Shown here: positions 34,690-45,350 of the stretch, piece after piece
How positions within the stretch are numbered: the stretch's first letter is position 1
Layout: every line of letters begins with the position of its first letter
NCBI GenBank assembly: GCA_949361645.1
Contig: OX442436.1
Coordinates: 1,215,179 to 1,279,178 of the forward strand
DNA: 64,000 nucleotides
Direction: 5' to 3'
From: Spongilla lacustris
Taxonomy: Eukaryota; Porifera; Demospongiae; Spongillida; Spongillidae
The notes under the pieces: model-generated
Databases searched by the model: none
What the model was told of the DNA's origin: nothing
The model's input: only the letters and a program-made list of their open reading frames with translations
Position numbers and translations under genes: made by a program

Positions 34690-35145
34690 CAGCTCACTTT
34701 CATGGTCTGCTCCATCAAGTGTGGCCTTGTTCTCAATGGCCCTCCTCAGGAGATATGGGATGACCGAGCGGGTGAGGAGAGGGAAGGCACATCATGGTTG
34801 CCTCTTGCAACAAACAGAGCGTTCAGCTGGCCATCAACAAGTTCCTCCCTAAGCATAACTGTGACATCTGTGTGCCATTATGTGTCTTATTCCCCCCCTG
34901 ACACACACAGGTCAAGCTGGTTACAATGTGCACAAATACATGCCCTAATACCTTCAACAGCCAGGACCTCGTGGAGCTAATGGTAGTTCATTCTTGGTGC
35001 TGAAGATTGGGTCTGGGTACCCCTTCTAGGCTGCATTGTACCTCTCCTCCTGCTCCATGTATGCCCCATGTACCAGCTTCATGCCATAGAAGAAGCCCTT
35101 GGCATCCGAGGTGGCAAAGTCCTGTTGGAGGGCGGAGCCTGAATT
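34690..35145. pseudogene. Scrambled proline dehydrogenase (PRODH) pseudogene
   Basis: Three pieces match conserved parts of mitochondrial proline dehydrogenase. Minus strand 35,145-34,987: an acceptor-like CTTCCACAG, then a segment with FYGMKLVHGAYMEQEERYNA, an in-frame TAG, and KGYPDPIFSTKNE (family: K-L-V-R-G-A-Y-M-E-Q-E and the GY-x-DPI site). Plus strand about 34,787-34,870: HIMVASCNKQSVQLAINKFL (family: MVASHN-x-x-(S/T)V). Plus strand about 34,910-34,946: GQAGYNVHKYMP before a stop (family: GQAGYPVYKYVPYG). The first piece is inverted relative to the other two and carries a stop. The His of MVASHN is changed to Cys. Confidence 0.7.
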
Positions 35146-35159
35146 CTGTGGAAGGACAA

Positions 35160-36000
35160 TAAGAAGGGGTGTGTGTGCATGTACATGTGCGTGCATGTGC
35201 ATATGTGTGCGCACATGCATATGTGTGTGCATGACATTGTGGATATGTGAGGGTATATACCCTGCCAGCTCTCCATTTTCCACACACAAAGAAAATGCTC
35301 AGACAGGTGGAATCCCTCAAATGCGGGCACCATTGGGACATGCCTCGAGGGACCTCATTATCAAGGTATCCGCATTTCAGAGGTTCATAACTTATGTAAA
35401 TCAATGAAATTTCAATTTTTCAGGGGATCAAAACCTGTCTGATATGCAGTATATGTCTACATTTCATTTCACTGTAATACATATTGTGGGTTTGAAATTG
35501 CACATCAACAGGAGTTGATTTCAGGAGAGAAAGAGATTACTAAAATTCAAGCTGGTCCCCAGTCCAGTGTGATACAGCTGGCAATCAGAAAATTTGGGTG
35601 CACCAAACACCCTCGCCCCAGTTACAGTGGAACCTTTCTATGGACACCCAATAAATGCAGGCATATTGAATAGGTTTTGATTCCCTGAAACATTAAAATT
35701 GCACTGACTTACATAAGTTAAATATGAACCCCTGAAATGTGGATGTCTCAATAATCAGGACTGTTAAGGTGGGTCCCAACAGATCGCACTGCTAATCCTT
35801 CAACTACAACCCTTCCACATTATACCACCTCTTCCATATCTTGAGGTATGCCTGGATGGTGTTGTCTTGACGGTGAGGTGATGGGTGGCCGGTTGGAAAT
35901 AGGTTTGCTCAATATCGATCATCATTCTGACACCTCTATTTGAAGGACACTACCAAGGATAAACACAAGAGTATTGTGTGATAAGGGTGTTATGTTGTCA
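35160..36000. other. No gene seen
   Basis: Contains a degenerate (TGTGCATG)n stretch at 35,168-35,235, a simple purine-pyrimidine alternating tract. Otherwise nothing supportable. Confidence 0.4.
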
Positions 36001-36260
36001 GCCCACACAGTGCTTCTCCATAATGAGAACTGCTGGTCACATGCATGGACCCACATGACTGGCTAAACTCTCATCTCACAGGACTGGTATTGTGGTCCAT
36101 TATCGCTTATTAATACTCCTGTAATAATCCCATGTCTTGAAAACACTGACTTCATGTCTCCAATAACAGCTGATGTGGTTGTTGTTGTCAATTTCACTAC
36201 TTCCAAAAAGTAATCCACTACAACAATGTATGATTGTCCTCTCAACTTAAAAGGTCTGAC
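36000..36260 (-). pseudogene. Ty3/gypsy integrase core fragment
   Basis: The minus-strand frame reads RGQSYIVVVDYFLEVVKL, then DMKSVFSRHGIITGVLISDN and GPQYQ. These are the first and second catalytic Asp regions of a gypsy integrase (VVDY and SDNGPQ). It fades after MHVTSSSHYGEA, where the third catalytic Glu region would follow. It is a different, K-G-Q-x-Y-type integrase from the one at 2.3-3.2 kb and is an isolated fragment. Confidence 0.8.
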
Positions 36261-36659
36261 CTATGCAACCTTTGCTGCAATGAGTGCATTGTCATCAGTG
36301 TGCACACTACGTTGGTTTTTCAACACTATTGACCATATAAAGTGATTGACCTTGATGACTTGGCTAGTATTTGTGTGTACATGTATATGGAAGATTTGTG
36401 ATTGATTGCTCAGTTGCTGCTACCACTTCTGCACAGCTCATCAGACCTGGCAGGTTTGGAAGAGAGCTGGCTAAGCTTGTGCTGGTGGTGGTAGCAGGCG
36501 TTTATCTTGTCTCCATGCTTGCACCCAAGAACCAGAAGAGGGCATTGGTGTTTGGACACACAGCCATGTGGTCTATTAGAAATCAATCATGGTAGCTTTT
36601 CACTGCCCTAAACTACATGTATTCAAGTTGTTGGAAATCGCTTTCATGGGGGTGTAATA

Positions 36660-37395
36660 GGAGACTGCATGACAGTGGGCAATTTTGTGGGGGAAAAGGT
36701 TGCAATGTGGGTGGATTGCATTGAGAAACTCTCCAAGGCAGCTACCAAGTCACCCCAAGCCACTTATGCTCAGTGTGAATGTTCATACCTACAACAAGTC
36801 ATGCACAACTGTGGAGATGCTTTTGTCCCACTGCAAGTTGTAATTTTTAAAGCTTTCTACCCAGCATTGCTCGAAGAAGCTTTATCAGATGCTGAATGTG
36901 AACTGTTTTCCTTACCAAACCATTTGGCTGGCTTGCGCTTGAGGATAATAATAAAACAGCATCATCTTCCTACCACACCTCTACCCAGGGCACCAAAGTG
37001 GTGGTAGAAGCTATTAATGGATGTGGAGAATTTAGCTTTTCCTGTCATCCAGGTGCAATCAGCAGGACAAGACATGAGTCATGAAAGGGACTTGAAGAGG
37101 TTGCCAAACAGAAACTAGATACAATTCTTGCAACTCTTTCACCAGGCAGACAACGTGCAATAAGGAGGATAGTCGAGGCAAAGACTCTGCCACTTCAAAG
37201 CTGCCATTTTGATTTTTGCCTAGCTCTGTGCTATGCCAGCCAAGTGTGATGGTTGTGGGACTGATTTCACTCTCCAACATGCCCTTGGCTGTAAGAAAGA
37301 GGGACTGGTTATACTGTGCCACAATGAGATTTGTGGCTGCATTGCATGGAGAACTGGCCAGTCAGGTGTGCCCCCAAGGTAATCAAAGAGCCCAT
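36660..37395 (+). pseudogene. LINE family B fragment (post-RT region)
   Basis: The frame 36,669-37,007 (VGEKVAMWVDCIEKLSKAAT, then QATYAQCECSYLQQVMHNCG) parallels the start of the ORF at 43,144-41,627 (VKDKVDNWVNNVIALSHIAT). The piece from about 37,236 (CDGCGTDFTLQHALGCKKEG, then CHNEICG) parallels its Cys/His motif (CTCGKSFTVEHALSCPLGG). Stops separate the pieces. It ends immediately before the hairpin at 37,428. Confidence 0.75.
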
Positions 37396-37427
37396 AGTGA
37401 ATTAAGGTACTGTCACTTCAGGTGATA

Positions 37428-37718
37428 CAAGTAAATAAAAACATTCTCTATGAGAAAGTTGGTGGTATATAGGATTTGAAGGCAATAGTGGTGTAAAAAG
37501 CAGGGAAACAAGGGTTGAATGATAAGGAAAAACGAAATAGTCCTATATTTAGCCCAGCACATATTGTAGGATAATACATTGTTCATGCATGTGCTAAATA
37601 TAGGACTATTTCGTTTTTCCTTATCATTCAACCCTTGTTTCCCTGCTTTTTACACCACTATTGCCTTCAAATCCTATATACCACCAACTTTCTCATAGAG
37701 AATGTTTTTATTTACTTG
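37428..37718. mobile_element. Perfect inverted repeat, 125-bp arms with 41-bp loop
   Basis: Arm 37,428-37,552 begins CAAGTAAATAAAAACATTCT and its exact reverse complement occupies 37,594-37,718; I see no mismatch. The loop contains AGCAC...GTGCT ends that extend the stem slightly. No target duplication was found. It could be a very young MITE or fold-back insertion, or a locus able to make hairpin RNA. A shadow ORF lies at 37,413-37,631 on the minus strand. Confidence 0.9.
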
Positions 37719-37719
37719 T

Positions 37720-38280
37720 TTCATTGCTTTTTATTCATAATTGGATGCTTTCAACAGTCGCGCTACATCTAAATATATTCACTTATCAACAGACATTTCA
37801 TCACTCATAATCTTATATACCCTAATAATGGAGAGTACATGTACTTTGCATTTTAAATGGCAAAAAGGACCATTAAATAAGAGCCTCCGACGTTACAATT
37901 ATGATACCATAGAGAAACACTGATGACTTAGCTACAATCTGAACTTGGTATATATGTCATTTACATAGTAATCATGTATATCTACATGCAATAACCAGAA
38001 ATAACTCAGCAATGGATGATACATATTGTTCAGTACATAAACAATGTTATACTCAGTATTGGTACTGATACCAGTGAAGCTTTTACTCTCTCTGGCTCTC
38101 GTGATATGACAGCAACAGGTGTGTCCACCATCTCTTCCTTTATTACAGTGTTCTGTAAATTAAAGTGATCTGTGTCAATTCAACTTGTAAACAGTATCCA
38201 TGTAGATATGTTTCATACTCTGGCAGTAGTGTATCAGTGAATTCATCATCATCACATACGTGACCATTGATGTCACCTCA
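37720..38280. other. No gene seen
   Basis: AT-rich, with only short ORFs lacking motifs. Confidence 0.4.
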
Positions 38281-38289
38281 CTCCATGCA

Positions 38290-38690
38290 CCAGGGGAATA
38301 GTAGGTAAGGGGAGGAGTAGGGGTAGTGGTAGGTAAGGGGAGGAGTAGGGGTATATACGTAGTAGGTAAGGGGAGGAATAGGGGTAGTTGTAGGTAAGGG
38401 GAGGAATAGGGGTAGTACGTCGTGGGCATCCCCAGGGGGCCCCCCACTTCTAATAAAACATGAAAGTATTCAGTATTACTAGCAACATGTGCACCCCCCC
38501 CCCCCCCCCCCCCGACTGAATCAGCCAAAAGTGGACAACACCCCCATGGTAATATTTGGCTGTCAGATGACACCCCCTTACCCTATCCTGGCCCCACCCT
38601 TCCAGAAATGCTGGGGGTGCCCATGGTAGTAGGTAAGGGGAGGGGTAGAGATACATGTAGTAGTAGGTAAGGGGAGGAGTAGGGTACATA
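38290..38690 (+). repeat. Purine-rich minisatellite, two patches
   Basis: Units of about 24-30 bp, GTAGGTAAGGGGAGGAGTAG plus GGGTAGTG and relatives, at 38,302-38,418 and again at 38,627-38,690, separated by a unique stretch with a poly(C) tract at 38,494-38,513. Minus-strand ORFs with TYYPYSSPYLQLPLF composition are artefacts. Confidence 0.85.
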
Positions 38691-38699
38691 AGGGTACAT

Positions 38700-39560
38700 G
38701 TATGCAGGTATCTCATCCGCCATTACACACACCTACCATTAGAGTACCAAGCTTCCATATGTGGTTGTAAGAGGCATCACAAAAGAAAGGTTCTGTAATT
38801 TTGATTGCACGAATATCATGTAGAAATTCACCTATTTTTTCTATGCATGCTCAGTGCCTTGTTAAGCAATGCACCTGCACTAACTTCACAAAGAGCTGAC
38901 CTTTTTCTGCTAACCATGGGTGGGATTGCAAAAGGAATCATTTAGCCCATTTAACAGTATGCTATTCCTTACATAGCCTTTTTGAAGCTACCTTTATATT
39001 CCCTCAGTATGGTTTTTTTGGTTCATACAGGGAGAAGCTAAAAGGTACAGAAAATGAACACATGCAATGAAATTCACAAAACCATGTATGGGGTACTTGA
39101 TAAACAGAAGTGTTAATTGACCTGGGCAGACCTTTTCTATTGATGATCTGACAGGGCAGTTTTCCCAAGTACACAATGAATCCTGACCTCTAATGCTATA
39201 GTTTACATAGGATAGCCCTAGCGTCTGCTTGTAACACACACATTTGCTACTTTTTAAAAATAAGTTGTAGTCTTGTATAGCCATACATCAATGTAAAGAA
39301 TAGAAAGGTTTTTTAATGATGTCACACGAACGTGTATGTATAGATCTACATGACATTTGTATACGTGTACAAGTATGCGTGTGACCTCTCAGTCACGTGG
39401 ATACACAAGGGTCAACTGATGTACATCTAACCCAAATACTTATTGTATCATGCACTCAGTCCAATTCAAACGTACCTATTGGGTTTGTTAGCTTTCCAAG
39501 CCGATTACCCTGCTGTAGCATTTTTCCAGCAGCATGTTTGGCTTCGGTCGACGGTCGTGC
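38700..39560. other. No gene seen
   Basis: The minus-strand frame 38,994-39,284 has no motif. No repeat structure stands out. Confidence 0.35.
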
Positions 39561-39564
39561 GTTC

Positions 39565-39630
39565 TTAGAATCGCATCCTTTTCGCAGAAGGAGAAGCGAT
39601 TGAATCGTCCCGATGTTCTGCACACTTCAT
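39565..39630 (-). CDS. Very tentative first-exon start in a CpG-richer stretch
   Basis: Minus-strand ATG at 39,630 opens MKCAEHRDDSIASPSAKRMR before a stop at 39,565. It lies in a CpG-richer stretch (39,540-39,780) unlike its surroundings, which could mark a host promoter. No convincing donor was found. It is listed only because the stretch is otherwise unexplained. Confidence 0.15.
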   Translation of the reverse strand: MKCAEHRDDSIASPSAKRMRF

Positions 39631-40439
39631 GGCCGCTGAATTTTCGTTGTATCGTTGCCTCTTTAAAGTTTAGTTTAAGCTCGAGGTTCCGGTGATGCCC
39701 TCACCGGTTAGTTCTGGCTCGGGGTTCCGATGATATTTAGTAAATTGCCGCCTAAGCGCTAGTGCCCGGCCCAAACCGGATACGTGCCACGATTTAATTA
39801 TAACTAATAGGTGTAGTGCCCAGACCGTACACATTGGATTACATATATACATGTACAGCTACATGTAGTACAGTACTGGAGCAAAATATGAACAAGTTCT
39901 AAACTGTTTGATCGTTTTGAGTCCTGTCAGATACAGGATGCTTAAATATACGTCATTTGCTAACACAATCACCGATATATACAATGTAGCCTCGATACAT
40001 TTTGACCACTGAAGCGAGAATGCCAATGAATTCTGAAGCTATTGGTGTGATTTTCATTTCTTATCTTCCTATCTTGAGTTATGCGTGGCCAGAAGAAGAA
40101 CAACAACAACGAGAAATACGGTAGGACTGGGTACGAGTTTAAACAAGTGTTTTGTTCTCCACAACCACGCGGTTTTATGACATCAAACAAACACGAAACT
40201 GCTCGTTTTTGACTGCTTGTTCGACGATGACAAAGAGCTAAGCGATCCGATTGATAGGAGTCCCGTCAGAAGCTAGTCCCGTTTTTTAATGACTTCATAA
40301 TCGGGGTCAAATCCTATATGAGAGTTACTAACGTAACTCTCGATAGGACTATGAGGTGACCTGCATGGGAATCAGAGGTGTTTGGCAACCACAGGTGGAG
40401 GCGTTATTTAATGTCCATGTCATAGATACTGTCACACTG

Positions 40440-40860
40440 CCATCAAGCACCTAAAGCAATTCTTGGATCTAGTTCACAGGAGAAAAATACAATGTACAAG
40501 AAAGCAGTAGAAGACAGAAGAGGCATCTTCACCCCATTTGTCCTCTCAGTGGATGGACTGATTTATAAAGAGGCTAGTCACTTCCTAAGGCACATGGCCA
40601 CTGCTCTGTCCTTCAAGTGGGACAAAGCCTATTCCATTACGAGCAGTTATGTCAGATCACAGCTTGCTTTTGCTGAGATTCAAGCAGGCTGTCTGTCTGA
40701 GAGGGACAGAGGGTCATGCATCAAATGGAGAAGTGATGATAGTGTTCATCTGGCCTCATTCATGGAGTAGATTCTTTTGTCTATTTCTTTGTCTTAGTTG
40801 ATTGTATGTGATTACGTTTTAATGACAGAAGTATCATATAATTGTATGTGCTTCTTGTAT
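40440..40860 (+). pseudogene. LINE family B 3' end (C-terminus plus UTR)
   Basis: The frame 40,492-40,770 reads DRRGIFTPFVLSVDGLIYKE, then FKWDKAYSITSSYVRSQLAF and AEIQAGC. It parallels the C-terminus of the 41,627-43,144 ORF (ERASFTPIVLSSTGGMGSIA; RLASLLADKWGTSYSQTMGW). The stop at 40,768-40,770 is followed by a segment that recurs at 30,510-30,610. Truncated 5' at about 40,440. Confidence 0.75.
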
Positions 40861-40869
40861 ATTGTCTCA

Positions 40870-41620
40870 GTTTTATTTGTGTTTCAGTCTTACTACTCTA
40901 GTTGTTATCCTTATAAAGGACATATGTCCTGTACACAAAACATCAGTTGAATGGGTTAGAAGAATCTTTTTGAAGTGGCAATAGAAATAAATTAGAACTC
41001 ACTGTGACATGTTTTGGCAGAATGGAATGAAAACCTTTGGCATTTTTAAAAATGCAACAGCTAGCTCACACTTGCCTTATTAGATGCAACATTGGCCCCA
41101 CACTGCAGGGGTTAGACAACAGCTGGTATTCACACCTGCCTCCATGGTTCTGACTGAAAAGTAATATTTTCTAATGATAGCTAGAATCAGCGTGTTCATC
41201 TGGCATATGGATCTGAAGTTATAGCTGCCCCCACATCGGATATAGCTAGACATGGTCATGGGAGAGATACCTTGTGCCCTTATCCATCTGTAATGGTGAT
41301 GATGGCACATCCTCCTACATAAGACTACTAGTGCAATTGGAACACTTAAACTTTGCCTGTGCTCAGCTTAGTATTTTGTTGTTGTTTGTTTTAGTAAATG
41401 TATAATAAAATAACCATAAACAGGGTCATTCAAAGATCTTTTGATATTGGCTCAAATCAATTTTGGAGCATGCAGGTCTATCATGGTCAGATGGCAAACG
41501 ACCTGATGGTGTCACAATTACACCTTGGAAATCAGGATATCTACTTCTCTTATGATACATACATTATAATACATACATGTACATACAACACAATAGAGGA
41601 ACATTGGAAGGTTTTTGTTA
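40870..41620. other. No gene seen
   Basis: No coding signal. The part nearest 41,620 would be the 3' flank or UTR of the minus-strand LINE that ends there. No poly(A) or target duplication could be identified. Confidence 0.4.
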
Positions 41621-41626
41621 ATCATG

Positions 41627-43144
41627 CTACACCAAAGGTATCAGAGATTCACTGACTGTCAGTTCAATAGAGGCTGGGAGGTGTATAGCATGTCCTTGAT
41701 TTGATCGCGCTCCTCTGATACATTGTATGGATGATCGTAAAAGAGAGAAGGATAGACGGCAACGAAGCCACCCCATTGTCTGACTGTATGATGTGCCCCA
41801 TTTGTCAGCTAGCAGTGATGCCAAACGTTTGTAGGTGGTAGTGGCAATGCTACCCATGCCTCCTGTTGATGAGAGGACGATTGGAGTGAATGAAGCTCGC
41901 TCAATCTCCCGAATTCGAAGTTCGTATTCTCTCTTTTTAATGTTTTCATGTTTTCGATAGCAACTGGACAGTGTGGGAGTCTGATTAGAGGGGGCATATG
42001 GATTGAAAACACTGACATCAAAAAATGTCCGCTCAAATCGACCACCCCAAAAACCATCAGCTGCAATGTCTGACCGTGCACCATCCTCTGTGTTTGCTGC
42101 CATAGCAGGGAATGACTCACCTGTGATGGGCTGGAGGTGTGGTTCGATGGAAACGTTGTGACATACCTCTGTCATAAGATTAGCTGTTAGATCACGGATC
42201 TCATTGTGGCGTATTGATGGAAAGCCACCCAGTGGACAAGAGAGAGCATGTTCAACTGTGAAAGACTTTCCACATGTGCAGGTGGAGGGAATGTTAGATT
42301 GTAGCCAACCGTATCTAAGAGCGATAGCATCACGAAATGCACCTTTATGTAAGGTGAAGCCATTCTCATCAATAGGTAGAGTTGTCAACCAGTTGGATGC
42401 TCCCTTTTCTTGAGCTAGATCCATTGAGCGTTGAGTGGAGTTAGCCAGCTGGGGGCGGAGGTTGGACGCACTGCTCTGGCTGTGTTTCAGTTTTAAGCTG
42501 TGAACTTCCTTTTTGGCCTCAACCTGCTGTTCAATAGCCTCAGTTGGGTAGCCTGAATCGTGCAACAGGATGAGGTTGTATAGAGGCTTGCACACTGATC
42601 TAGAGGCTGTATATTCAGTATCAGAAGTAGCAGTTGGATTGGGGATGCCAAGACCACCCAATCTAGGAGGTAGTGAGAGTAGGCTACGTTCTAAATCATT
42701 AGGTGGTGCCCTGCCAGTTAGACATGGTATACATTTAGTGCGAATAACATCTTCAAGGGGTTGGAAGAGTCTTGTAATGTCTGGAACTGTTCTGGCCAGG
42801 TAAGACCATTTGTGCACTAAGCCATGGGTAAATGCAGAATATGCTGCATGTGGCTGGGTAGTAGCAATGTGGGATAATGCAATCACATTGTTCACCCAAT
42901 TGTCAACTTTGTCCTTCACATATTGAGTGACAAATGACTGCGTTCCCAGAGGTGCACCAAGATGTGGTTTGCCAGTAGTTGTGATGCTCAGGTTAGTGCC
43001 ATGGAATGCTGAAAGTGCAGAAGTATAGTGGGCTTCTTTTACAACAAGCCAGGATTTCTTTGCATTAGCATAGTATCCATAAGAGGGACCAAAATTGTTG
43101 ATGTTGTCCCACCACTCTTTCAGGTTGAGTACTTCTCTGGGATG
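41627..43144 (-). CDS. LINE-like family B C-terminal ORF, about 505 aa, 5'-truncated
   Basis: Open without a stop from just below a TGA (43,147-43,145) to the stop at 41,627. It begins EVLNLKEWWDNINNFGPSYG. The post-RT thumb-like region (LSAFHGTNLSITTTGKPHLG; VKDKVDNWVNNVIALSHIAT; ERSLLSLPPRLGGLGIPNPT) leads to a Cys/His motif (CTCGKSFTVEHALSCPLGGF) and a C-terminal block (FFDVSVFNPYAPSN; ERASFTPIVLSSTGGMG; MGWLRCRLSFSLLRSSI). The polymerase active site is missing, so this is the tail of a longer polyprotein truncated at its 5' end. The absence of stops over 500 codons points to recent insertion. There is no ATG at the beginning, so it is probably not expressed as such. Confidence 0.8.
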   Translation of the reverse strand, partial: HPREVLNLKEWWDNINNFGPSYGYYANAKKSWLVVKEAHYTSALSAFHGTNLSITTTGKPHLGAPLGTQSFVTQYVKDKVDNWVNNVIALSHIATTQPHAAYSAFTHGLVHKWSYLARTVPDITRLFQPLEDVIRTKCIPCLTGRAPPNDLERSLLSLPPRLGGLGIPNPTATSDTEYTASRSVCKPLYNLILLHDSGYPTEAIEQQVEAKKEVHSLKLKHSQSSASNLRPQLANSTQRSMDLAQEKGASNWLTTLPIDENGFTLHKGAFRDAIALRYGWLQSNIPSTCTCGKSFTVEHALSCPLGGFPSIRHNEIRDLTANLMTEVCHNVSIEPHLQPITGESFPAMAANTEDGARSDIAADGFWGGRFERTFFDVSVFNPYAPSNQTPTLSSCYRKHENIKKREYELRIREIERASFTPIVLSSTGGMGSIATTTYKRLASLLADKWGTSYSQTMGWLRCRLSFSLLRSSIQCIRGARSNQGHAIHLPASIELTVSESLIPLV

Positions 43145-43199
43145 TCACATGTCCTGAAACATTTATGAGGTACATGCAAAGTCAGAAGCAGGAGACGTG

Positions 43200-44255
43200 G
43201 CTGTTGCAGCTTTGGCAGAGTGGAAAAAGACTAAATATGAGGCTATGTCGAGTACCACAAACACATCTTTTCTACCCCATTACTATTGAGACATCAGGTG
43301 TCTTTGGCCCAGATGCCTATGCAATCTTGTGTGACTCTTAAAAGCTAATGGTCTGGGTGAGGTCTCAATGGCCACAGGCTGGAAGAAGTGAGAAGAGTAT
43401 TACATGCTCTGCATGTGCAGCCACTTCAACCTCTTTCACTGCCATAGCGACATATGATGGTGCAAAGATATCTATAAAGCACTAAAGGTGGCATCCCATA
43501 CTATTATAAACACTTTGTATATACTGCATACATTGTATCATTGAGATTTTCTGGCCTGGGGAGTGCTGAAGACCTCTCCTTGTGCAGTCGATTGTCAAAT
43601 TCAATGCTTGCCCTAGAGATTAGAAATATCTGTGAAGACTATTTTGGCTTCCCTAATCCCACAAAGGATCTTCCTTTTGGGCTTGTGATTGGAGCTGCAA
43701 ATGGGGTTGATCTTCTCTCCACATTTGCAGCCTCTTATGGGTCTTGGGCTCCATTTAGACCCCAATGAGCTTCAGATAGCAGTGAAGTGGTGGTTCCAGA
43801 GGCTATTCATGTGCTTATTGGTTGTGTGATATCTTCCTGAGCTTTTGCCACCAAGCTCATAGTTAAAAGCAGGAAGTGGCCTCACTCCAAGACTCGCGCA
43901 GCTGATGTGCTAGTGAGGGGACTGGGCAGCCTTTGACATCATTGTCACATCTCATCTTACCTCTGCTGTCTGAAGGTGGGTGCTGCTGCTGAAGCCGCAG
44001 AAAGGAGAAAGCATGCAGCCAATGGCTCATGACCTAGGCTGGGTGTGTGTGCCTCTAGCGAAATACTGTAACTGGGGTGAGGAAGCAAGGAGAACCTTTG
44101 CTCCACTGGCCACATGCTTAGCTATTGGATCTTCCTCATATCACAAAGCCAGGGTGATTAGTGACATGTTTGGGAGGTTAAATATAACCCTGGTGAGAGC
44201 CATAGCAAGGGTCATACTGGCTAGGAATGTGGTTCCTACAGACGTTAATTAAATG
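43200..44255 (+). pseudogene. LINE family A C-terminal fragment, decayed
   Basis: Scattered plus-strand matches to the family at 59.4-62.3 kb. SYGSWAPFRPQ near 43,735 sits where the other copies have SPHGFS/SPHSSSWLS followed by the EPN region. KTRAADVLVRGLG lies at about 43,895-43,930 (compare RTRPADVLIPNWSLG). GAAAEAAERRKHAAN lies at about 43,980-44,025 (compare GAAAEASEIRKHSSN). The frame 43,980-44,252 carries LGWVCVPLAKYCNWGEEARR, then FGRLNITLVRAIARVILARN. Many stops and frameshifts. Confidence 0.75.
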
Positions 44256-44340
44256 GCTTTGGATTCATCATGATCATTGTTTGTGTTGTGCTTAACTTAC
44301 AGCAGCTCGGTGTTCGCAGAGATTTATAATAAACTGTTAG

Positions 44341-45113
44341 GCAGAGGCGGCTACCCTTGTATCAAGCCTCAACAAGTTGAGTTAGCTGTGGCCTAGTTGA
44401 AGACAGGTGGTTTCTGCTGTTCTTCCCATGGGTTTTGGAAAAAGCCTCTGTTATGCTTGCTTGCCTGTGGTGTTTGATAAACATCTGAACAAACGAGTGG
44501 GGCTACATGTATTCCATTGTCTTGGTGGTGTCCCCTCTCGTGACCACCATGAAGGACCAGGTAAGATCTAAAAGTGGTTTACCCCCCCCCCCCCCCCCCC
44601 CTTCACATTACTATATTAAATGCCGCCCCCACCCCCCACCCCCCCCCCCCCCCACACACACACACAAAGGCGTATAACTGAATCATTATTAACGAGTTTC
44701 GGTCTTTAAATATACATGCATGGACCATGGTCTACCGATTGTGCGTATCATCAAAGCGGTCCAAAGGTTTAGGAGCATTTTTGCTGCTGCTACAGCGATT
44801 TATTAAAAACTGAGACTTATATCCAACGTCAACGACAGTAAGAGAAGTACAGTTGGCTCACGCGAGCATATGCATCCAATATTCTCAACTGAGTCTCAAC
44901 CTGTTGACATTGAAGCGATCGATCATACATGTAAACTACTTCGCAGGCGCGTTGTTGCTAATGCTTGCGCGTATATGTAAATATATTATTCTTTTTAAAA
45001 AAATAATTGTTAGCGCGGTTTGAAGTGTAAGCTTCTGGGGCGGAGCCCCGATGGGGGCTCCCCTATACCCCCTTGCCACTCCCTCCCCCCATAGCTTCAT
45101 TTCTAGATCCGCC
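44341..45113. mobile_element. hAT-like non-autonomous element with GGCGG ends
   Basis: The left end GCAGAGGCGGCTAC and right end TAGATCCGCC are imperfect inverted ends. The 8-base word ACTGTTAG stands on both sides (44,333-44,340 and 45,114-45,121), as an 8-bp target duplication would. The exact border is ambiguous, because part of that word can also be read as the CAG/CTG terminus typical of hAT elements. The interior has poly(C) tracts (44,583-44,600, 44,640-44,653) and no ORF. The ends resemble the element at 61,024-61,456. Confidence 0.6.
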
Positions 45114-45186
45114 ACTGTTAGTTGTATATAGGTTTCTACTTAAACCCTCGGTGCAGTTTCAGAGAGAAAATCATAGTACCAGTTAG

Positions 45187-45231
45187 TACCCGCGTAACTT
45201 TAATAAAAACAGGGCCTGGGGACGAGGCTAG
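45187..45231. repeat. Solitary terminal repeat of the CGTCCCCAGGCC family
   Basis: CGTAACTTTAATAAAAACAG followed by GGCCTGGGGACGAGGCTA matches the right terminus of the element at 50,159-50,925 almost base for base. No second end is visible nearby. It ends about 120 bp upstream of the TRAF start codon, so it may lie in the promoter or 5' UTR. Confidence 0.75.
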
Positions 45232-45350
45232 GTCACGCACAACTATTAATACGTAGGCGTTCCTGACGGAATGCCGCCAAATAAAGGGGGAATTTCCTGG
45301 GGAATACCCTCGGGGTTCCCCTCAGGTTACTTTATTGCAATCAGTGCAGG

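Noticed and set aside
35026..35289. Met/His/Thr-rich frames over the TGTGCATG tract
   Set aside because: Only the distal PRODH-like part is meaningful; the rest is simple alternating sequence.
38175..38716. Minus-strand ORFs rich in Pro/Tyr/Leu
   Set aside because: They translate a purine-rich minisatellite and a poly(C) run.
39640..39730. GGTTCCGATGA / GGTTCCGGTGATG words considered as tRNA B boxes
   Set aside because: There is no matching A box at the right distance and no cloverleaf; no tRNA gene is supported anywhere in the window.
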